From Cognatundibacterium griseum (lineage in GTDB: Bacteria; Pseudomonadota; Gammaproteobacteria; Burkholderiales; Burkholderiaceae_D), in contig NZ_JACOGC010000003.1 in the NCBI RefSeq assembly GCF_014284195.1, forward strand, positions 345,156 to 409,155: a DNA stretch of 64,000 bases, written 5' to 3'. Made by a program: the position numbers and the translations under genes. Below the pieces are notes generated by a model that was not told the DNA's origin, ran no database searches, and saw nothing but the letters and a program-made list of their open reading frames with translations. Shown here in pieces: positions 1 through 8,679 of this stretch. The stretch's first letter is position 1, and every line of letters begins with the position of its first letter.

Positions 1-104
1 ACAGTTTTTTTCGCTGCTGGTTTCGCTGCGGCTTTCTTTGCAGTCGCCTTAGCTTTTTTCGCGCCGACTGGCTCGTCTGGAGACGGTTGTGGTGCTGTTG
101 CCAT
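1..104 (-). CDS. Histone H1-like Ala/Lys-rich protein, cut by window edge
   Basis: Only the N-terminus is visible: it starts MATAPQPSPDEP and runs into Lys/Ala repeats (KKAKATAKKAAAKPAAKKT) up to the left edge. Such low-complexity basic tails occur in bacterial H1/AlgP-like proteins that bind DNA through charge; that role is inferred from composition. The start is supported by an AAGGAG ribosome site at about 111-116, six to seven bases upstream. The same KPAAKK-type tail is found on the SWIB protein at 36232. Everything C-terminal to the tail is outside the window, so a further domain cannot be excluded. Confidence 0.75.
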   Translation of the reverse strand, partial: MATAPQPSPDEPVGAKKAKATAKKAAAKPAAKKT

Positions 105-520
105 GGTGTTTCTCCTTCAATCGAGATGGAAAAAATCAGATAAAAGTAAAATCCGCTCTATCCTTTCAAGCGGATTATTCATCGGCACAAACAAGATCGC
201 TGTTTGCGCTAATGAATTCGGCACCAGCTAAGAACACTGCGCCTCCTCGATCTGAAGCAGTATCTCAGCTATGGCTCATTTTCTGATCACGAAAATGACG
301 CCTGACACCCGCATTCCGCAGGCGTTGGTATCTGTTTACAGCACGAGCTCAAAGCCAAAAACCGCAATATCCGACCCAGCCAGATATTGCGGCACTAACA
401 GTGTTACATCCTGTAAGCTGTAACTGTTCATTCAGTTTGATGAGGCCTCTCGAGTTTTACATCTCGTGCAAACCATGAGCATTCCATTTCAGAATCCAGA
501 GGCGCAGTACATGTCTGCTG
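105..520. other. Intergenic region between nrdB and the H1-like gene
   Basis: No convincing gene. It holds a possible promoter for the H1-like gene (140-169), an 8-bp inverted repeat AATCCGCT/AGCGGATT at 150-157 and 169-176 lying within that promoter, and a 7-bp inverted repeat ACGCCTG/CAGGCGT at 298-304 and 319-325. The last could be a weak transcript end for nrdB, but it has no U-tract. Confidence 0.5.
140..169 (-). promoter_or_regulatory. Possible sigma-70 promoter of the H1-like gene
   Basis: On the minus strand a TTGAAA -35 (164-169) is followed after 18 bp by TTTTAT (140-145), upstream of the ATG at 104. An 8-bp inverted repeat (150-157/169-176) overlaps the spacer and could be an operator. 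Motif match only; the -10 is weak. Confidence 0.35.
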
Positions 521-1690
521 CTATTCCCAATTCAGGGCTCCGCCAGTCTGATACTCAATGACGCGTGTTTCAAAAAAGTTGCGCTCTTTTTTCAGGTCGA
601 TCATTTCGCTCATCCATGGGAAGGGATTTTCTTCCTGCGGGAATAGCTGATCAAGACCAATCTGCTGTGCCCGACGATTTGCGATAAAGCGCAAATATCC
701 TTTGAACATTGGCGCATTTAATCCGAGCACTCCACGCGGCATTGTATCCTCTGCGTAGCGATATTCCAACTCCACCGCACGCAAAAACAACGATTTAATT
801 TCGTCGCGAAATGCAGGAGTCCACAAATGCGGATTTTCCATCTTAATCGTATTGATCAGATCGATCCCGAAATTGCAGTGCATCGATTCGTCGCGCAAAA
901 TGTACTGGTACTGTTCAGCCGCACCCATCATTTTATTCTGCCGGCCTAATGCCAGAATCTGCGTGAAGCCAACGTAGAAAAACAGTCCCTCCATCAGGCA
1001 CGCGAACACGATCAGCGAACGCAGCAAAGTCTGGTCGGCTTCGGTCGTGCCGGTCTTGAATTCAGGATTCGTCAGCACGTCAATGAAAGGAATCAGGAAC
1101 TGGTCTTTGTCGCGGATGGATTCGATCTCGTTATACGCGTTGAAGATTTCACCTTCATCCAGACCCAGCGATTCGACGATGTACTGATAGGCATGTGTAT
1201 GAATTGCTTCCTCGAACGCCTGGCGCAATAAGTACTGACGGCATTCCGGCGCAGTGATGTGGCGATAGGTGCCGAGCACGATATTGTTGGCAGCCAGCGA
1301 ATCAGCCGTGACAAAGAAACCGAGGTTGCGCTTGACCAGACGACGTTCGTCTTCAGACAGACCGTTCGGATTTTTCCACAGCTCAATATCGCGCTGCATA
1401 TTAATTTCCTGCGGCATCCAGTGATTGGCGCAACCGGCCAGATATTTATCCCATGCCCATTTGTATTTGAAGGGCACCAGCTGGTTAACGTCGGTCTGGC
1501 CGTTGATGATACGTTTGTCGGCAGCGTTCACGCGGCGTGCGGTATCTTCGGCACTGACTGCATGCGGCTGGCTGATGACCGCAGGATTGAGCGCCACTTC
1601 CGGCATCTGCAAGCCAGGTGCAACTGGCAAAGGTTGTACCGGCGCCTGTCTGGTGGTGCTGGACGTTTCTTCATCATCCCAGGATAACAT
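521..1690 (-). CDS. nrdB: Class Ia ribonucleotide reductase, beta subunit NrdB
   Basis: NrdB is the small subunit of aerobic ribonucleotide reductase. It carries the diiron-tyrosyl radical that NrdA uses to reduce ribonucleoside diphosphates to deoxyribonucleotides in the cytoplasm. The 389-residue product shows the EAIHTHAY block (metal ligands E161 and H164, radical Tyr168 by comparison with E. coli E115/H118/Y122), the upstream TADSL ligand segment near residue 130, and the downstream DESMH ligand pair. Start: ATG at 1690 with AAGGA eight bases upstream. It follows nrdA by 135 bp, but a terminator-like hairpin sits in that gap, so its expression may be uncoupled from or tuned relative to nrdA. 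Confidence 0.97.
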   Translation of the reverse strand: MLSWDDEETSSTTRQAPVQPLPVAPGLQMPEVALNPAVISQPHAVSAEDTARRVNAADKRIINGQTDVNQLVPFKYKWAWDKYLAGCANHWMPQEINMQRDIELWKNPNGLSEDERRLVKRNLGFFVTADSLAANNIVLGTYRHITAPECRQYLLRQAFEEAIHTHAYQYIVESLGLDEGEIFNAYNEIESIRDKDQFLIPFIDVLTNPEFKTGTTEADQTLLRSLIVFACLMEGLFFYVGFTQILALGRQNKMMGAAEQYQYILRDESMHCNFGIDLINTIKMENPHLWTPAFRDEIKSLFLRAVELEYRYAEDTMPRGVLGLNAPMFKGYLRFIANRRAQQIGLDQLFPQEENPFPWMSEMIDLKKERNFFETRVIEYQTGGALNWE

Positions 1691-1705
1691 TTCTTAATTC
1701 CTTAC

Positions 1706-1742
1706 AAAAAAGCGCTTCGATATCCATATCAGATCAAAGCGC
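1706..1742 (-). terminator. Intercistronic terminator/attenuator between nrdA and nrdB
   Basis: In the minus-strand transcript GCGCTT...AAGCGC (arms 1737-1742 and 1712-1717, with three further pairs inside) is followed directly by six U (1706-1711). The nrdB ribosome site begins right after it. Its shape is that of an intrinsic terminator placed within the operon. Confidence 0.55.
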
Positions 1743-1770
1743 AAAAACAGTTTATCTGCTGCAATCATTG

Positions 1771-1804
1771 ATACGGGATAGCCGCATGGCAGGCTATCCC
1801 GTAT
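1771..1804 (-). other. Strong 13-bp hairpin just downstream of nrdA
   Basis: Perfect inverted repeat ATACGGGATAGCC (1771-1783) / GGCTATCCCGTAT (1792-1804) with an 8-nt loop, 22 bp after the nrdA stop and without a U-tract. It could protect the nrdA mRNA 3' end or be an mRNA processing site; the function is unknown. Confidence 0.6.
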
Positions 1805-1825
1805 AGCGAATATGAATGCGGGGTC

Positions 1826-4744
1826 TTATTGACAGGCTTCACATTCTTCAAAACCAGGGTCACCCGGACGCAGGTAACAAGCTGCACCATCTGCTTCCGC
1901 CGCCACTGCCGGCACAGGTGTCGCTGCGGGAGCCGCATTAAAGGCGCCGCTGCCGCCATCCACCGCCACCGCATTCAGGGCACCGGTCTTGGTTGTCGAT
2001 TTTTCGGTATGTGTTGCACCGATCGTACGCAGGTAGTAGGTGGTTTTCAGACCACGCAACCAGGCCAGTTTGTAGGTTTCATCGAGTTTTTTACCCGATG
2101 CGCCCGCCATGTAGATATTCAGGGATTGCGCCTGGTCTATCCATTTCTGACGCCGCGCAGCGGCCTCCACCAGCCAGGAAGGGCTGACTTCAAAAGCGGT
2201 GGCATACAGGTCACGCAGATCTTGCGGAATGCGGTCAATGCGGGACAGGCTGCCATCAAAGTATTTAAGATCGGCAATCATGACCTCATCCCACAGGCCA
2301 CGCAGTTTCAGGTCGCGCACCAGATATTCATTGATTTCTGTAAACTCACCCGACAGGTTCGACTTCACATACAGGTTCTGATAAGTCGGTTCGATACAGG
2401 CTGATACGCCGATGATGTTAGAAATCGTCGCGGTCGGCGCAATGGCCACGCAGTTCGAGTTGCGCATGCCGAATTGCTTGATGCGGTTACGCACCACGCT
2501 CCAGTCCATCATTTCGGAGAAATCTGCTTCCAGATAACCGCCGCGCTCTTCCGCCAGCATTTTCAGCGAATCCTGCGGCAGGATGCCACGATCCCATAAG
2601 GATCCTTGGTAGGAGCTGTAAGTGCCACGCTCTTCCGCCAGCTCAGTCGATGCCAGGTAAGCGTAATAGCAAACGGCTTCCATCGATGTATCAGCAAACT
2701 GCACCGCTTCATTCGAGGCATATGGCATACGCATGATGTGCAGGCAATCCTGGAAACCCATGATACCCATGCCGACCGGACGGTGGCGCAGATTCGACTG
2801 ACGCGCCTTTTCTACGGCATAGTAGTTAATGTCAATGACGTTATCCAGCATGCGCATCGCTGTGCGGATGGTTTTCTGCAGTTTGACATGATCCAGCTGA
2901 CCATTTTTCATGTGCGCAGGCAAATTCACGGAACCCAGGTTACAGACAGCGATTTCGCTTTCATTCGTGTTCAGTGTGATTTCAGTACACAGATTGGAGG
3001 AATGCACCACGCCGACATGCTGTTGCGGTGAACGGATATTGCATGGATCTTTGAATGTAATCCATGGATGACCGGTTTCAAACAACATAGACAGCATCTT
3101 GCGCCACAGATCCAGCGCCGGGATTTTTTTGAACAATCCGAGCTCGCCGGAAGCAGTTTTCGCTTCATACGCCAGATAAGCCTGCTCAAATGCTTTGCCG
3201 TATTTATCATGCAGATCAGGAACATCGGAAGGCGAGAACAGTGTCCATTCCCCTTTTTCCATCACGCGCTTCATGAACAGGTCAGGAATCCAGTTGGCCG
3301 TGTTCATATCGTGCGTACGGCGACGGTCGTCACCCGTGTTCTTGCGCAGGTCGAGGAATTCTTCGATATCCATATGCCAGGTTTCGAGATAAGCGCAGAC
3401 TGCACCTTTGCGCTTACCGCCCTGATTCACCGCCACAGCCGTGTCATTCACCACCTTCAGGAAAGGCACCACGCCCTGTGACTTACCATTGGTACCTTTA
3501 ATATGGGCGCCGAGCGCACGTACCGGTGTCCAGTCATTTCCCAGACCACCGGCAAATTTAGCCAGCAGTGCGTTTTCCTTCAGTGCATCATAAATACCGG
3601 CCAGATCATCGGACACGGTGGTCAGATAGCAGGAAGAAAGCTGGGAGCGCAGCGTGCCGGAATTGAACAGTGTCGGCGTCGAGCTCATGAAATCAAAGCT
3701 GGACAGCAGGTTATAAAACTCGATGGCACGGGCATTGCGATCTTTTTCTTCCAGCGCCAGCCCCATCGCCACGCGCATATAGAAAGCCTGTGGCATTTCG
3801 ATGCGGGTGCCGCGCACATGCAGGAAATAGCGGTCATATAAGGTCTGCAGACCGATATAGCTGAACTGCAGATCACGGTCAGCGATGAGCGACTTCGCAA
3901 GACGATCCAGATCGAATTCGGCCAGACGCGCATCCAGCAATTCGGCAGCAATCCCTTTCTGGATAAACTGCGGGAAATAAGTGATGTATTCTGCTGCTGC
4001 GTCCTGCTGCGCCACTTCCTTACCGAAAACTTCTTTACGAACAGTATGCAGCAGCAGGCGTGAAGTCACCTGACTGTATGCAGGCTCTTTTTCCATCAGC
4101 GCACGCGCTGCCAGAATTGCCGATTTATGCAATTCCTCGACCGGTACGCCGTCATACAGGTTTTTCAGCGTTTCAGTCAGGATTGCTTCCGCATCGGCCA
4201 GCTTATCCAGACCTACGCAGGCTGCCGTAATCAGGGCGCGGACTTTTTCGATATCCAGCAGCACTTTTTCACCATCGGCCACCACGTGAATCTGCGGCAG
4301 CTTCGCCTGGGAAGCACGTTGCGCCTCCTGCGCCAGACGACGTTCTTCCTGATGTTTGGCACGATACAGCACATAAGCACGGGCGACGTCATGCTCACCG
4401 GAACGCATCAGCGCCAGCTCAACCTGATCCTGAATGTCTTCAATGTGGAAGGTGCCGCCAGCCGGCTGCCGGCGTAACAGCGCGGCCACGACAGTTGCCG
4501 TCAGCTGCTCAACCAGTTCGCGGACACGTGCCGACGCAGCACCCTGGCCGCCATTGACCGCCAGAAATGCTTTCGTCATTGCAATCGCGATTTTTGACGG
4601 TTCAAAACCAACCACGGCACCGTTACGGCGTATCACGCGGTGCTCACTGTATGTATGTGCAGACGTGCCTGACTGGGAAGCCGTGCTCAGCAAAGTACCG
4701 GGATCGGAATATGATGGCGTTGTTGTTTCAATTGAAGAGTGCAT
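1826..4744 (-). CDS. nrdA: Class Ia ribonucleotide reductase, alpha subunit NrdA
   Basis: NrdA is the catalytic and allosteric subunit that partners NrdB. The 972-residue product begins with a leader of about 35 residues, an ATP-cone (about residues 36-130) and a second cone-like segment (about 145-250), longer than E. coli NrdA (761 residues) but normal for betaproteobacteria. Catalytic features are visible: SSCYL (C225 equivalent), SSNLCTEI (C439/E441 equivalents) and AVCNLGSVNL (C462), a TYYL tyrosine pair for radical transfer, and a C-terminal CEAC redox pair for thioredoxin/glutaredoxin. Start: ATG at 4744 with a GGAGG ribosome site. It is transcribed from a good sigma-70 promoter carrying NrdR-type boxes about 240 bp upstream. 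Confidence 0.97.
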   Translation of the reverse strand: MHSSIETTTPSYSDPGTLLSTASQSGTSAHTYSEHRVIRRNGAVVGFEPSKIAIAMTKAFLAVNGGQGAASARVRELVEQLTATVVAALLRRQPAGGTFHIEDIQDQVELALMRSGEHDVARAYVLYRAKHQEERRLAQEAQRASQAKLPQIHVVADGEKVLLDIEKVRALITAACVGLDKLADAEAILTETLKNLYDGVPVEELHKSAILAARALMEKEPAYSQVTSRLLLHTVRKEVFGKEVAQQDAAAEYITYFPQFIQKGIAAELLDARLAEFDLDRLAKSLIADRDLQFSYIGLQTLYDRYFLHVRGTRIEMPQAFYMRVAMGLALEEKDRNARAIEFYNLLSSFDFMSSTPTLFNSGTLRSQLSSCYLTTVSDDLAGIYDALKENALLAKFAGGLGNDWTPVRALGAHIKGTNGKSQGVVPFLKVVNDTAVAVNQGGKRKGAVCAYLETWHMDIEEFLDLRKNTGDDRRRTHDMNTANWIPDLFMKRVMEKGEWTLFSPSDVPDLHDKYGKAFEQAYLAYEAKTASGELGLFKKIPALDLWRKMLSMLFETGHPWITFKDPCNIRSPQQHVGVVHSSNLCTEITLNTNESEIAVCNLGSVNLPAHMKNGQLDHVKLQKTIRTAMRMLDNVIDINYYAVEKARQSNLRHRPVGMGIMGFQDCLHIMRMPYASNEAVQFADTSMEAVCYYAYLASTELAEERGTYSSYQGSLWDRGILPQDSLKMLAEERGGYLEADFSEMMDWSVVRNRIKQFGMRNSNCVAIAPTATISNIIGVSACIEPTYQNLYVKSNLSGEFTEINEYLVRDLKLRGLWDEVMIADLKYFDGSLSRIDRIPQDLRDLYATAFEVSPSWLVEAAARRQKWIDQAQSLNIYMAGASGKKLDETYKLAWLRGLKTTYYLRTIGATHTEKSTTKTGALNAVAVDGGSGAFNAAPAATPVPAVAAEADGAACYLRPGDPGFEECEACQ

Positions 4745-4949
4745 TGAGCCTCCAGAGTCGGGATTGGTGTCATTCCTGATCAGTCAGGATGACGCGCGGG
4801 TTAATTGAATATTGCGCCTAACTACTAGCCGGGTTCCCCCATTCAGAATGGCGGAAAACCTTGTCATTTCTTTGTTTTTAAGTCGGTTTCCCCTTGAATT
4901 GAAGTGCCGTTCAAGGGAAATGAAGCAAGAAAGGTAAAACCAGAAAAAC

Positions 4950-4991
4950 CACTACATATAGTGCACAAATAACGAATGAACCTAATTCTAG
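4950..4991 (-). promoter_or_regulatory. Pair of NrdR-box-like sites upstream of nrdA
   Basis: Two palindromes with the NrdR pattern: CACTA-CATA-TAGTG (4950-4963) and CTA-ATTC-TAG (4982-4991). Their centres are 30 bp apart, close to three helical turns, as expected for paired NrdR boxes. The upstream box overlaps the -10 element of the nrdA promoter, consistent with repression. nrdR itself is not in the window. Motif evidence only. Confidence 0.65.
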
Positions 4992-5013
4992 TACCCGAGT
5001 TCGACAGATGCAA
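4985..5013 (-). promoter_or_regulatory. Sigma-70 promoter of nrdAB
   Basis: Minus strand: TTGCAT (5008-5013), 17-bp spacer, TAGAAT (4985-4990). The predicted start is near 4978. The -10 lies inside an NrdR-type palindrome. Confidence 0.7.
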
Positions 5014-5227
5014 CCGCTTTCCGTGTTATATTTTTTATTGTTTTTCACACAGGGTGATTGACTTTCAGGGATACTCAGAAATCCTTGTAAAGTGACGCAA
5101 GTGAGCACTAACAGAAAACCGGTCTGCAATACATCTGCCGGACGGCGTGTCAGAAAACAACCTGCGCTGGCAGGCTGCCATGTGATGGTGGGGTTAGGGA
5201 TTGAAGGCGCAAGACTGAGGAAGGAAA

Positions 5228-6667
5228 TCAGTCCTGAATTTTGAGCTTTTGTATCTGGTAACGCAGCTGGCGGAAACTGACGCCCAGCAAGTCCGCTGCC
5301 TGCGTCCGGTTATGGCGGGTTTTTTCCAGCGCCCGGCGAATCATCTCGCGCTCAATACTTTCCAGATAATCCGGCAGCGAGCAGGGCAATTCAGGAAACC
5401 CGAAATTTTCAGTATGTGGCGCTGCCTTTTCCCGCTCAGGCGCCGCGATGCTGGCACTGGGCACCGGAAGCGCGGGTAAACCTGGCTCCGGCATGGCGGT
5501 GACCGGTTTTCCACTTAATGCCAGGTCATCGGGCTGAATGCAGCCCTCATTTGCAAAAGCCAGCGCCCGCTCCAGAATATTTTCCAGCTCCCGGACATTG
5601 CCGGGAAAGCGATAGGCGCGTAAGGCTTCCAGCGACGCCGCCGACAAAGTCACGCTGCTTCCCGCCAGCCGCCCCAGAATTCCGGCCGCCAGCAATTCGA
5701 TATCTTCCAGCCGTTCCCGCAACGGCGGCAAATGCAGCTCAATCACATTCAGCCGGTAATACAGATCCTGACGGAAACGCCCTTCTCTGACGCACTGCGC
5801 CAGATTCTGGTGTGTGGCACTGATAATACGGACATCGACCGACTCCTCCGTCGTCGCACCGACCTTACGGATACGCCGCTCCTGAATCGCACGCAGCAGC
5901 TTCACCTGCATGGCGAGCGGCAGATCCGCCACTTCGTCCAGCATCAAGGTTCCGCCGTTCGCTGCCTGAAAAAAACCTTCGCGATCATCCATCGCACCGG
6001 TAAATGCGCCCTTACGGTAGCCGAAAAATTCGGCTTCCATCAGATTTTCCGGTATCGCTCCGCAATTGACTGCAATAAAGGGCTTGCTCATGCGCGAACT
6101 GGACATGTGAATTTCCCGCGCCGCCAATTCCTTGCCGCTGCCGGATTCGCCGGTAATGATGACCGGCGCCATACTGCGCGCCAGCCGCTCTATCTGCGTC
6201 CGTACCTGCCGCATTCCGGCCGATTGCCCGATCAGCAAGGAGGCGACGACAGACTGCGTATCTTCAGTTTTTACCTGCGGCACTGCATTAATATTGAGTG
6301 CGGAATAGACCAGCTTACGCAGATGGTCGAGCGCCACTGGTTTTGAGACGTAATCAAACGCGCCGGCTTTCAGGGCATTGACTGCATTGTCTGCACTGCC
6401 AAAAGCAGTGATCACAGCCACCGGCGTATTTTTGTAACCGGCACTGATCTCAGCCACCAGCTCCATGCCTGAGCCGTCCGGCAAACGCATGTCAGTCAGA
6501 ACCAGGGCATAGCTCTTATTTTGCAGCAACTGGCGCGCTTCAGCCAGATTTTCGGCACTATCGACATCCAGCCCCATCTTGATGAGCGTGATTTCGAGCA
6601 GCTCCCTCAGGTGAGCTTCATCATCCACCACCAGGATCCGCGGACAGGTCGCCACATTGATCGTCAT
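5228..6667 (-). CDS. pilR: Sigma-54-dependent response regulator PilR
   Basis: Response regulator of the PilS/PilR system, which with sigma-54 activates type IV pilin (pilA) transcription. The 479 residues form a receiver domain (phosphoacceptor D59 in LVLTDMRLPDG), an AAA+ domain with Walker A GESGSGKE (173-180), sigma-54 contact loop GAFTGA (220-225) and Walker B LMLDEV (about 241-246), and a C-terminal Fis-type helix-turn-helix (about 440-479) ending FRQLRYQIQKLKIQD, typical of PilR. Its start overlaps the pilS stop by 4 bp (ATGA), so the two are translationally coupled. The pilus assembly genes pilBCD are at 45-49 kb; pilA is not in the window. Confidence 0.93.
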   Translation of the reverse strand: MTINVATCPRILVVDDEAHLRELLEITLIKMGLDVDSAENLAEARQLLQNKSYALVLTDMRLPDGSGMELVAEISAGYKNTPVAVITAFGSADNAVNALKAGAFDYVSKPVALDHLRKLVYSALNINAVPQVKTEDTQSVVASLLIGQSAGMRQVRTQIERLARSMAPVIITGESGSGKELAAREIHMSSSRMSKPFIAVNCGAIPENLMEAEFFGYRKGAFTGAMDDREGFFQAANGGTLMLDEVADLPLAMQVKLLRAIQERRIRKVGATTEESVDVRIISATHQNLAQCVREGRFRQDLYYRLNVIELHLPPLRERLEDIELLAAGILGRLAGSSVTLSAASLEALRAYRFPGNVRELENILERALAFANEGCIQPDDLALSGKPVTAMPEPGLPALPVPSASIAAPEREKAAPHTENFGFPELPCSLPDYLESIEREMIRRALEKTRHNRTQAADLLGVSFRQLRYQIQKLKIQD

Positions 6668-8430
6668 GCATTCAGTCCAGAAAAATTAATCACAAACCGG
6701 CCGCTGGGTTCAGCATCAGCGGAATCAGTATCCACCCGGTATTCATAATCCAGCAGACAGTGGTTGTTCAGACACAGTTCACGCGCCATATACAGGCCCA
6801 GTCCGGTGCCCATGCGGGATGTTGTATAAAAAGGTTCAAACAGATGCGCCCTGACATCGTAACTGATTGCGGGGCCATCATCCTGAATATGCAGCTCCTG
6901 ACGCCCGTTCACGCTGATCTGCGCATACAGACGAATGCTGCCAGGCTGACCGCTGGCATAGCGCACCGCATTCGACAACAGGTTATTCACCACTTCCATT
7001 AAATGTCCCGGATCAAAACTGATCTTGAAATCAGTGTCCTCGAAAACACGGATCAGATCAGGAGCTATCCGTCTGGTTTCCGAAAAATCCTGCACGCAAT
7101 CACGCACCAGTTTCATCAGAAAATAGGGTTCGACGTCATTTTTGGCCTTACGCGACAACTTCAGGATATCTTCAATCAGCTGGTTCAGACGCGCCACATT
7201 ATCATCCACAATCTTCAGCAAACGCCTGGCCTGACCAAGGTCTCCGTCTTCCTGGCCGCGATCGGCCAGATCTTCATTGAGCAAGGACGCGGCGTATGAA
7301 ATCGAAGACAGCGGATTCCTGACTTCGTGCGCAATACTCGCCGTCAGGCGTCCCATGGATGCCAGTTTTAACTGCTGTGCCTGGTTTTCAATATCCGACA
7401 CATCCTGCATGAAAATGACGGTGTAATTATGTCCGCTCGTCTGCAAGCCGGTAACTGCCGTGTCAGTCACGATCATAAACCGCAGCTTCAGGTGCGTCAC
7501 GAAATGAGGATGATCAATGCGGCCCGGCAGGCTGGCAATGTCTCCCTCGGGACGCAAACCGGCCCTTGTTTCATCCAGATAGCAGGGGATGGATACGAAA
7601 GAAATATCCCCTTCCGGATTATTCACGGTCCGCGCGTTCTGATGCAGCTCCATGCTCATTAGCACATCCGCCATAGGACGCAGTGCAATGATATCGGTCA
7701 GCCGCGTGCCGATCATGGACTTGTCCAGATGCCCCCCGAGCATGCGTTCTGCGGCCGGATTAATCTCAAACACACAGCGATGCTGGTCAAGCACCAGAAT
7801 CCCGTCATCCATATCATTAATAACCAGATGATTGATCGCCTGCTGTAATGCCAGCTCATTGCCGCGCTGCAACGCCAGTTGTTCCTGCCGGATCAGGTTG
7901 CTGGCGAGCCGGTTCACCACGTAGACCACGGCAAAATAGGAAGCGCCGAACAGCCCCGCCTGCGACACCAGATTTCCGTCGCTCTGTTCCAGCAGGCGGT
8001 AACTGGCTTCCAGCAGCATCAGCAGGCTGACTACCGCACAAAAAAAGAATGCCCATAGCAAGGGCGCCAGAATCGAAACACCCGCCAGAGGAAACAGGAA
8101 CAGGATATGCAAACCGCCCTTGCCGCCGCCAGACCCGATATACAGCAAGGAGATGATCAGGATATCAATCGCAATCTGCGATAACAGTTGCAGGATGAAA
8201 TGCCGGGTATGCACCAGTTTCAATACTGCAAAACCGATGCTCAGGAACAGATAAACGATGCAGATGTCGCGAGCAAACAAATGGGAATAAACCCAGATAT
8301 CTTTGGTGCTGCGCAGATTCAGCAACAGCAGCAGACTGATCGCGACCATCACCCGCGAAATGTTCAGGGTCTGCAGCGAACGCCAGAATGAAGGGCTGGG
8401 GTCAGGGAAAGTGGAGAGTGGAATCAACAT
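6664..8430 (-). CDS. pilS: Membrane sensor histidine kinase PilS
   Basis: Sensor kinase that phosphorylates PilR. The 588-residue protein has several N-terminal transmembrane helices (about residues 25-145), a PAS-like region (about 200-260), the H-box SIAHEVRNPLSS with phosphorylatable H368, and a C-terminal ATPase domain with N-box LLSNAVRYA and a GTGLGLYMA G-box. Starts at ATG 8430; no strong ribosome site is seen. A PAS-proximal segment of about 80 residues (about 255-340) is somewhat longer than in Pseudomonas PilS. Lies directly after the small PP0621-type gene. Confidence 0.92.
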   Translation of the reverse strand: MLIPLSTFPDPSPSFWRSLQTLNISRVMVAISLLLLLNLRSTKDIWVYSHLFARDICIVYLFLSIGFAVLKLVHTRHFILQLLSQIAIDILIISLLYIGSGGGKGGLHILFLFPLAGVSILAPLLWAFFFCAVVSLLMLLEASYRLLEQSDGNLVSQAGLFGASYFAVVYVVNRLASNLIRQEQLALQRGNELALQQAINHLVINDMDDGILVLDQHRCVFEINPAAERMLGGHLDKSMIGTRLTDIIALRPMADVLMSMELHQNARTVNNPEGDISFVSIPCYLDETRAGLRPEGDIASLPGRIDHPHFVTHLKLRFMIVTDTAVTGLQTSGHNYTVIFMQDVSDIENQAQQLKLASMGRLTASIAHEVRNPLSSISYAASLLNEDLADRGQEDGDLGQARRLLKIVDDNVARLNQLIEDILKLSRKAKNDVEPYFLMKLVRDCVQDFSETRRIAPDLIRVFEDTDFKISFDPGHLMEVVNNLLSNAVRYASGQPGSIRLYAQISVNGRQELHIQDDGPAISYDVRAHLFEPFYTTSRMGTGLGLYMARELCLNNHCLLDYEYRVDTDSADAEPSGRFVINFSGLNA

Positions 8431-8451
8431 GGCAACTGATGGCGCACTGCA

Positions 8452-8679
8452 TCAGTGCAGGTCAGCATGGGCTGTCGAGCAAAAGGTCTGCTGCCCGCGG
8501 ATCACCGCTTCAGACGCCGGCAGGTAGATCTGGCAATGCGCGCAGCAGACCATGGTCTCGGCGTCTCCCGCAGCAGACGGTGCAACAGGCGGCGGCACAT
8601 CCTGCGCCACCGGCCGGGCTTTTTTACGGATGGCAAGAATCACCAGCAGCCCAAAAACCAGCCAGATCAGCAATCTCAT
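8452..8679 (-). CDS. PP0621-like small membrane-anchored Cys/His protein
   Basis: A 75-residue protein: one N-terminal transmembrane helix (LLIWLVFGLLVILAI), a Pro/Ala linker, then a compact CCAHC...C...H cluster that could bind zinc. It resembles the PP0621 family usually found between pilS and the ypjD/ccsA-like gene. The start at 8679 was chosen because ATG overlaps the upstream gene's TGA (ATGA) and has an AGGAG site; a longer reading from 8868 only overlaps the upstream gene. Function unknown. Confidence 0.85.
   Translation of the reverse strand: MRLLIWLVFGLLVILAIRKKARPVAQDVPPPVAPSAAGDAETMVCCAHCQIYLPASEAVIRGQQTFCSTAHADLH

Larger units (their letters stand above)
4745..5227. other. Long nrdA leader and promoter region
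   Basis: No gene. From the promoter at 4985-5013 the nrdA leader would be about 230 nt. It includes an 8-bp hairpin CCCTTGAA/TTCAAGGG (4891-4898/4910-4917). Toward pilR there is a 13-nt palindrome TGGCAGGCTGCCA at 5168-5180 without a U-tract. Confidence 0.6.

Noticed and set aside
89-286. A 65-codon plus-strand frame near the left edge
   Set aside because: Overlaps the start and promoter of the H1-like gene on the other strand; no domain or supported start.
4911-5129. A 72-codon minus-strand frame upstream of nrdA
   Set aside because: It spans the nrdA promoter and NrdR-type boxes, and shows no family resemblance.
5168-5180. Palindrome TGGCAGGCTGCCA (also TGGCAGACTGCCA at 24258-24270) as a dispersed element
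   Set aside because: Two short GC-rich palindromes with no shared flanks; could be chance.
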